Shown: one piece after another, positions 58,721 to 64,000 of the stretch
Layout: each line of letters opens with the position of its first letter
How positions within the stretch are numbered: the stretch's first letter is position 1
Assembly: GCA_012976225.1 (NCBI GenBank)
Contig: JAAVVG010000011.1
Span: 310,001-374,000 of the forward strand
Direction of reading: 5' to 3'
Source: Golubevia sp. BC0850
Taxonomy: Eukaryota; Basidiomycota; Exobasidiomycetes; Golubeviales; Golubeviaceae
Length of the DNA: 64,000 nucleotides
Notes under the pieces: model-generated
The model's database searches: none
Seen by the model: the letters and a program-made list of their open reading frames with translations, nothing else
What the model was told of the DNA's origin: nothing
Made by a program: the position numbers and the translations under genes

Positions 58721-59369
58721 TCTAATAATCGATTTATCATGAGATTACTTGTAACACAGCAATTAATTAATCTCTAGATCACCAGCCAAAATGAAATGTC
58801 TCTGCAAAGGTCAGATCATTGCATCGGCTTTTTTTGTTTTTTCTTTGGACTGTTCTTGCACTTGAATCTGGATACCCTCTTGTCCCCGATTTTTGATCTT
58901 TTCAGGTTTTCATTGGTCTCGAATTATGGATAGATCGACCGAAGGTAAGGTCAGGGAGTTCTTGATAAGCAACTCCAGAAGTGGACTGACTTGGTTGCCT
59001 CCTTCTGGTTTTCTGGACCCCTTCCTGCCCTCTTCTCTTTCCATTCCCTTTTGAATCCGCTCTGACCGATCACATACACGAAACACAGCTCCACCGAGAT
59101 TCAAACGAAGCTGCGTAAAATGGTTCCTTTTGGCCGCGGTGCCACCCAAAGAGTATTTGAAATTGCCACTCCTGTGTCATGATTCTCTCCGATACCCGTT
59201 CACATGTTCAAAGTTCCTAATTGATGATTCTTTCCTTCCTTCAATCCCAATTCCTTCTCAAGGCCTTCTCCAACACTTCTTTGACTCATCCATCTCTTCT
59301 CCTCAACGCCTCACTTTCTTCTACAACCTCAAACACATCACTCAAGTTCGAAGCAGACCAGACGCCGTC
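58721..59369 (+). promoter_or_regulatory. bZIP gene promoter and leader with a chain of short upstream ORFs
   Basis: The last 250 bases before the bZIP start hold four ATGs. uORF1 is 59120-59182 (20 codons), uORF2 59179-59220 (13 codons) with its ATG overlapping the uORF1 stop, uORF3 59204-59224 (6 codons), and uORF4 starts at 59224 on the last base of uORF3's stop and runs past the main ATG to 59490 in another frame. Translational control is possible if all lie in the mature mRNA. A leader intron would change this. Confidence 0.5.
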
Positions 59370-60890
59370 ATGGCAAGAGGACGAAGGCCAACTTCGACCG
59401 AGCCCTCAAGAGGTACTCTCGCAAGTCGAGCGTTCAGAGCTCGTAGAGCCAATCAACTCATTGTGCTGGAAAAGGAAGTGGAACGCTTGAAAGAGGCCGT
59501 TGAGTCGTTGGAAGAAGAGAACGACTCTCTTAGGAGAGGAGAGGGTCTCCCCACTTCGTCAGCTTCCTCATCCAGGAAGAGACGGGGCTCTGTCCTAGAC
59601 CTCGATTATTCTTCGAGTCCAGATGCAAACATCTGCGCATCTTGTGGTGGTCTCACCAAAGTGGAAAGCGAAGATGATGGAGAGACTCGGGAAAACGCCG
59701 CACCCGCTGTACCGAGAGCTTCGATGTCGAAGCGAAAGAAGGTGAGCAACGAATCTGTCTGAATCGCCTTGAAAGATAACAGAGAAGTGTAAGAGATTGG
59801 AGATTTGCTAACTGTTTGTTCTTTCTTCTGCGCGTTGTGTATCAGTCTGCCGACTTGGCTCATTCAACCACCGCCTCAGAGAATGGCAGCAGTCGTACCT
59901 CTTCTACCAGAGAAGACTCAAACAGCGTCAACTCATCTACTAATACAGCTGCCACTGGTTCGAAGTATGGGATCTTGGATCAAAAGGATGGGATTGCGAT
60001 GGACGGCGATGGAGGGCAAAACGGTGCTTTCCAGCCTCAATACTGGAACCCTCCTCAGTTCGGATCTTCAGGTTGCCAAGTCAATAGCGATGGAGTATCA
60101 ACAGGTCATCAATCAAGTCAACTCCAGCGCCCTCACACAAGTGGCGGCTATCAACTTCAACATCCAGCCCCTCCCCACATGAACCGCCTCTCCCATCAAC
60201 AGACCCTTTCTCCTCTAGACAACCCTGCATTTCATCTGTTTCCTCATTCCAACATGAACGTCAATGGACATCAACCCGGTCAATCCGTGTCCTACCAAAG
60301 CCTTTCGGGACCTGCTATGCATCAACATCATGGAATGACCAGGAGACTATGGCCTGGTGAAATGGATCGTCAAGGGGGAGGAAGGCTGCTTGGTAGTCCC
60401 GACGAGAGACTCCAGTTTCAAGCTCAATCTCAAATGATGAATCCTGCTGCTATCCACGCGCGATCGAATCCTTTGGGAGCCAATGGGCCTTCGGAAAACG
60501 TTCAAGTGTTTGGACCACAAGATGCCAACTCTTGCTGCTGGGGCTTGGTGAATTGTGAAGATGGTGAGTTGACGACTGTCCTAGTTCTCATTGACACTTC
60601 TGCTTCCTTCACGGTCTTCAATCCAATCCAACCCAACCCAACCCAACCCAACCCCTTTGGGTGCTCTGGATCCTCTCTTCTGTCAGATCTGCGACCCGCA
60701 AGCTGACCCATGAACTCTTGCTTCTGCCCATCCCCATTCTTTCTACTCTGCTCGCGATTTCCTTTTCTTCTACAGCTTCTTCGTTCAAACAAACCCCGTT
60801 CCCATTTCCTCGCCTACAGTAGATCTCAAAAGCTGGCATCCGACTGGGTCTCTCACCGCAGAATGCCTTCTGGCCAGCATCAAAGTTTGA
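59370..60890 (+). CDS. bZIP transcription factor
   Basis: Exons 59370-59741, 59846-60563 and probably 60820-60890 give 386 residues. The basic region reads TLASRAFRARRANQL, with the RAFRxRR element of Yap/AP-1-like fungal factors. A leucine zipper follows directly: LEKEVERLKEAVESLEEEN, about three heptads. Then come ICASCGG and a Lys/Arg nuclear-localisation-like KRKK at the exon-1 end. The rest is Gln/Ser/His/Asn-rich and probably an activation region, with a CCWG-CED segment at the exon-2 end. The third exon is the least sure: its acceptor at 60819 keeps phase, but an earlier acceptor at about 60775 is possible. The target genes are unknown. Upstream ORFs suggest translational control, and an AACCC repeat lies in intron 2. 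Confidence 0.75.
60630..60654 (+). repeat. Five tandem AACCC units in the bZIP second intron
   Basis: The pentamer AACCC is repeated five times without interruption, preceded by degenerate ATCCA units. It lies inside the intron at 60564-60819. The reverse strand reads GGGTT units, which resemble telomere-type sequence but are shorter than a telomere repeat array. Confidence 0.85.
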
Positions 60891-61796
60891 AGAATTGTCG
60901 GATCACGATGCACAGCTTTTCTTCAACTACCGGAGTGGTCTCTGTTTCTGTGATTATGACCATATAAGGATCAAGACTCGCAATCAAGGACGCCTTCAAT
61001 ATTGACTCTCTTCCTTCGACTCTGCTCCCGACTTTTATTCTCTCCTTCTCCCCCTCCCTTCCTCTCTCTTTTGCTTCTCATTGTATTCTTATTTGTGTTC
61101 ATCATGGCGTGAACTTGAACCCTTCGCTCGTAATTCGCTCCTGATTCCTTCACTTTCTCGTCCTTGTAAATATTCCCTTATGGTACTCCGTTTAATTCTG
61201 TAAATATCAGTACAGGATCTCTAATTTCTTCATTGTGTTGCATCTTTCAACTCTGCGGCTGTCACTCTGTCGAGGAGTCAGAGGCAGTTGACTGTTCACT
61301 TTTGCGAGGTAAATTCAGCAAGTTGGGTGGAAATCGACTAAAGAGACAGCCTCCTCTTTCTGTCAGCAATTTCACACGAGGGTTGAAAAGAGAAACACAG
61401 AGAGAGTCGGTTTGTGGGAGCGTAACTGTTGTGAAAAAACCGGGGCAAAAGAGGTAGAAACAAAGAAGAAGTAGAATTTTGAGACTGAGAGAACGATTGA
61501 ATTTTTTGGAATTTGGACAAATGTGCAGAGGGAGGAAGAATAGAGGTAAAAAGAGAGAATATCGAGAAAGAGAAGTGCTGGGGGATTGTGAGGTGCAGGT
61601 CTAATTGGCGGAAGGGAGAAAGATGAGCAGAAGGGGTTTTTTTCTAGAATTGATAGGATCTTGGAGCAAAGAGGGAATGGAGCAAAGAGAGAATTGAAAA
61701 GCTGGGAATTTTTAAAGGTTCTAGTAAATCTATTCTATCTGTTCTTCGAAGGTGACTGGAAGAAGAAAAGAGCGTGTTGATTTGAGCTCGAGGAAT
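60891..61796. other. Convergent 3' spacer
   Basis: This lies between the bZIP stop and the desaturase stop. Open frames of 60-74 codons occur on both strands but have low-complexity or random composition. It probably includes long 3' untranslated regions. Confidence 0.5.
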
Positions 61797-63764
61797 TTAT
61801 TCAGACATAGCAAGTCCAGAATCGGAGTTGTATGCTGAATCTCCTGAGGCGACCGCTTTTGGTACTCCGTGAGCGTTTCTGTAGAATGCTACCTGCTCGT
61901 TTTCGTCGATGAACTTGCAGTTGCGAACAGTCTTCCAGAGAGCTACGAAGATGTTGTCGTCGTTGTATTGGTAGTGAGGTCCTAGACGAGTCTTAAGAGC
62001 TTCGGTGGCTTCCCAAGCGTTGTAGTGAGCTGTCGAGAGGAAAGAAGGGAAAGCGAAGCATTAGCGAGAGCTTAGAATCTAACAGGATGTCAAGACTAGG
62101 TGAATCTGATACTCACGAATCTTGGAGGAAACGTGGTGGGCAACGTGAGTCCTGGAGGAAGGTTAGGAGCATCAGGGGAGGTAACGAGAAGTCAGTATCG
62201 AAGGATCGGCCAGTGAATCGTTTGTTTTTCGAGGAGACCGGGTTCTAATCTACTCACTCGGCGATTCCGTGAAGGAGGTAAGGTCCAACAGGTCCCAACC
62301 AGCTACGATCGACAGTGCAAAGAGCTCCACGAGGGAAAGTCCAAGCTTCAGCCTTGTAGTGAGGTAGTAGAGGATCGGTGTGCTGAAGGAAAGTGATCAT
62401 GACCAACCAGTTGTTAACCCAAAGGTAAGGAATTCCGTAGTAACGAATGACTTCTCCGAATCCACCTGAAGAGTAAGATCCCCAAGCAGCCAAGGCTGAA
62501 AGAGTGATGGCGATTCCGATATCAGAGACGATGACTTGTTGACGATGACGAGCATCGAAGATGATGGCATCTGGGTTGAAGTCTGAGGGGTTCGAAGAAG
62601 GGGAGAGTCCAAGTTAAGAATGGAGAAGGTAGAGATGAGTCGCGAGAACACGGAGTCGAAATGTTGGGAGCTGAGTCAGGCCAAAGCAGTGCTCCTCGCT
62701 GAGAAGTTGGGTTGGTTATACGCCATGAGATTTCGATCTGATTAGATATCATTTCCCAAATCTAATGCTACTCTAGTCTGAGCATTGTCCTCCCTTTGCA
62801 CGTGCTGTCTTCTCCACCTTGGCCCAAATTCTACCTCCCTACTTTTGCTCAGCTTGTACTCACGATTGGTTCCCTTTGGATAATGCAATTGACCAGAAGC
62901 ATTTTGGATAAGGTATAAAGGCCATCCTAGAAGTTGTTGGACCAAGATGAAGACGAAGTTGTATAGAGGAGCATCTTCCAAAACTTCAGCCAACCATTCT
63001 CCAAAAGTCTCTTCCTCTTGAGGAGCAGCCTCTGACTTAGTGTTGTCCGATCCAGATAGAGCAGCGTCGACGTTTTGGGCATCAACTTGATCAGCCTCAG
63101 CTGGTTTGAGAGGAGATAGACCTTTTTGAGCTCTAGTTCTTGGGACAAAGACCTCATCTCTGGTGAGATGTCCAGTAGCTGCGTGGTGACGGGCGTGAGA
63201 AATTCTCCAGGAGTGGTATGGAACCAATAGAGCAGAGTGAAGGACCCAACCAACAGAGTTGTTGAGGGACTTTGACTCCGAGAAACCTTGATGACCACAT
63301 TCGTGAGCGATGACCCAGATTCCAGTCCAAACCAAACCTTGAGCTAGTGAGTAGAGAGCCCAGAGAGAGAAACGTGAGATAGAGTATTGAAGAGATTCGG
63401 ATAGGTAAGGAGTGATTGGTGATTTGGAGAAGTCTGTATTCTTCAAAGTTGGGTCAATGAAGGAAGCAGCATAGATGAGGATAGCGGTCAAGACAAAATC
63501 TTGAAGGACGTAGGCAAAGGATTTGATAGCGCTACGCTTGAAGCAGTGAGCTGGAATGGCAGAGAGCAAATCCTTGACGGTTAGGTTTGGAACCTGAAAC
63601 TGTTGAAGATCTTCGGTCTTGTATGGTTTAGCTTGACGATGGGATTGCTTGGAGGAAGTAGAGGGGGATTCAGTTGAAGGGGAGGAGTTGGAGGAAGATA
63701 GTTTCTGATTTCTCTGACTAGCAGAAGAAACGTTGGCAGAAGAGCCAGAGGAGACAGAAGTCAT
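61797..63764 (-). CDS. FAD2: Delta-12 fatty acid desaturase (FAD2-type)
   Basis: Four exons (63764-62864, 62582-62258, 62151-62117, 62029-61797) give 497 residues. The three iron-binding His boxes are present in order: HECGH, HARHH and HVAHH. A Ser-rich N-terminus of about 60 residues precedes the conserved DLLSAIPAHCFKRSA. The second box is followed by an insert rich in Ala/Glu/Asp before the next membrane helices. Later come FLQHTDPLLPHY and DRSWLGPVGPYLLHG, then THVAHHVSSKIPHYNA. The enzyme inserts the second double bond into oleate to make linoleate, in the ER membrane with cytochrome b5 as electron donor. The third box is split off on a 35-nt exon. The start ATG is at 63764; an upstream in-frame extension lacks conserved residues. 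Confidence 0.93.
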
Positions 63765-64000
63765 GATTCGTGAAAGAAGAAGGCAGTGAAAGAATGGAAA
63801 GAAAGGATAAGATGAAGAGGAGATGGTCCTTGGAGAGTAGAAGAGAGAGGAAGAAAGTAGTTGAGAAATTCTTGAGTGGGGGCGCTGCTGCTCTGAGCTT
63901 GTCGGGGACTCGATGAGCTTAGTCAGAGAGATCCCCAAAATAACGATGTTCTAATTGTCTTCTGAAAGAACCAGCATTTTCATTCTGTCTCTTTTTCAAT
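63765..64000 (-). promoter_or_regulatory. Leader and upstream region of the desaturase gene
   Basis: No coding signal is supported between the desaturase start and the right edge. It is pyrimidine-rich in the direction of the gene, as in other leaders here. Confidence 0.4.

Noticed and set aside
1-64000. tRNA, rRNA or CRISPR features
   Set aside because: No cloverleaf, rRNA-like or repeat-spacer pattern was seen on either strand.

Overview
The window is nuclear DNA of a fungus, most likely a basidiomycete and perhaps a yeast-like Pucciniomycotina species; the exact lineage is inference. The evidence is compact protein-coding genes on both strands, short introns (mostly 50-110 nt) that nearly all begin GTGAGT and end CAG or TAG, and protein families with a basidiomycete look (a delta-12 desaturase with a long insert after its second His box, a seven-pass membrane protein, an API5-like protein). 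I see no rRNA, tRNA, CRISPR array, complete transposon or viral fossil.

Layout. 0-7.4 kb (+): the 3' end of an unknown Ser-rich gene, an API5-like RS/RGG protein and a cytochrome b561. 7.7-15.7 kb (-): an MCM-binding protein and a Dnf-type P4-ATPase. 16.4-22 kb (+): an arylsulfotransferase-family gene with an in-frame TAG, and a Lec1-like DUF3818 protein with two reading-frame breaks. 22.3-28.1 kb (-): condensin SMC4, divergent from a YAR1-like ankyrin protein (28.2-29.6 kb, +). 30.3-32.8 kb (-): corepressor TUP1. 33.5-34.8 kb (+): a seven-pass membrane protein. 35-37.4 kb (-): proteasome RPN3, divergent from a SWP1/ribophorin II subunit (+, to 39 kb). 39-42.3 kb is the gene-poor stretch: a poorly resolved, possibly decayed gene and one small secreted-protein ORF. 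42.3-46 kb (+): SEC26 (beta-COP). 46.6-49.1 kb (-): an MFS transporter, divergent from SEC39 (+, to 53.3 kb). 53.7-55.1 kb (-): an F-box-like gene with two frame breaks, starting 13 bp from APL6 (AP-3 beta, + to 58.7 kb). 59.4-60.9 kb (+): a bZIP factor preceded by a chain of four upstream ORFs. 61.8-63.8 kb (-): a delta-12 fatty acid desaturase.

Most genes are housekeeping: vesicle traffic (SEC26, SEC39, APL6, flippase, Lec1-like), chromosome biology (SMC4, MCMBP), proteolysis (RPN3, F-box), ER glycosylation (SWP1) and transcription (TUP1, bZIP). They are not a functional cluster. Exon boundaries were derived by hand by requiring GT...AG sites, continuous phase and protein-family continuity. 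The most notable points are the uORF chain, the disrupted reading frames of three genes, a lysine/acidic block inside the SMC4 coiled coil, a 22-nt exon in SEC26, and a perfect 14-bp tandem duplication in the MFS/SEC39 promoter. I found no convincing new system.
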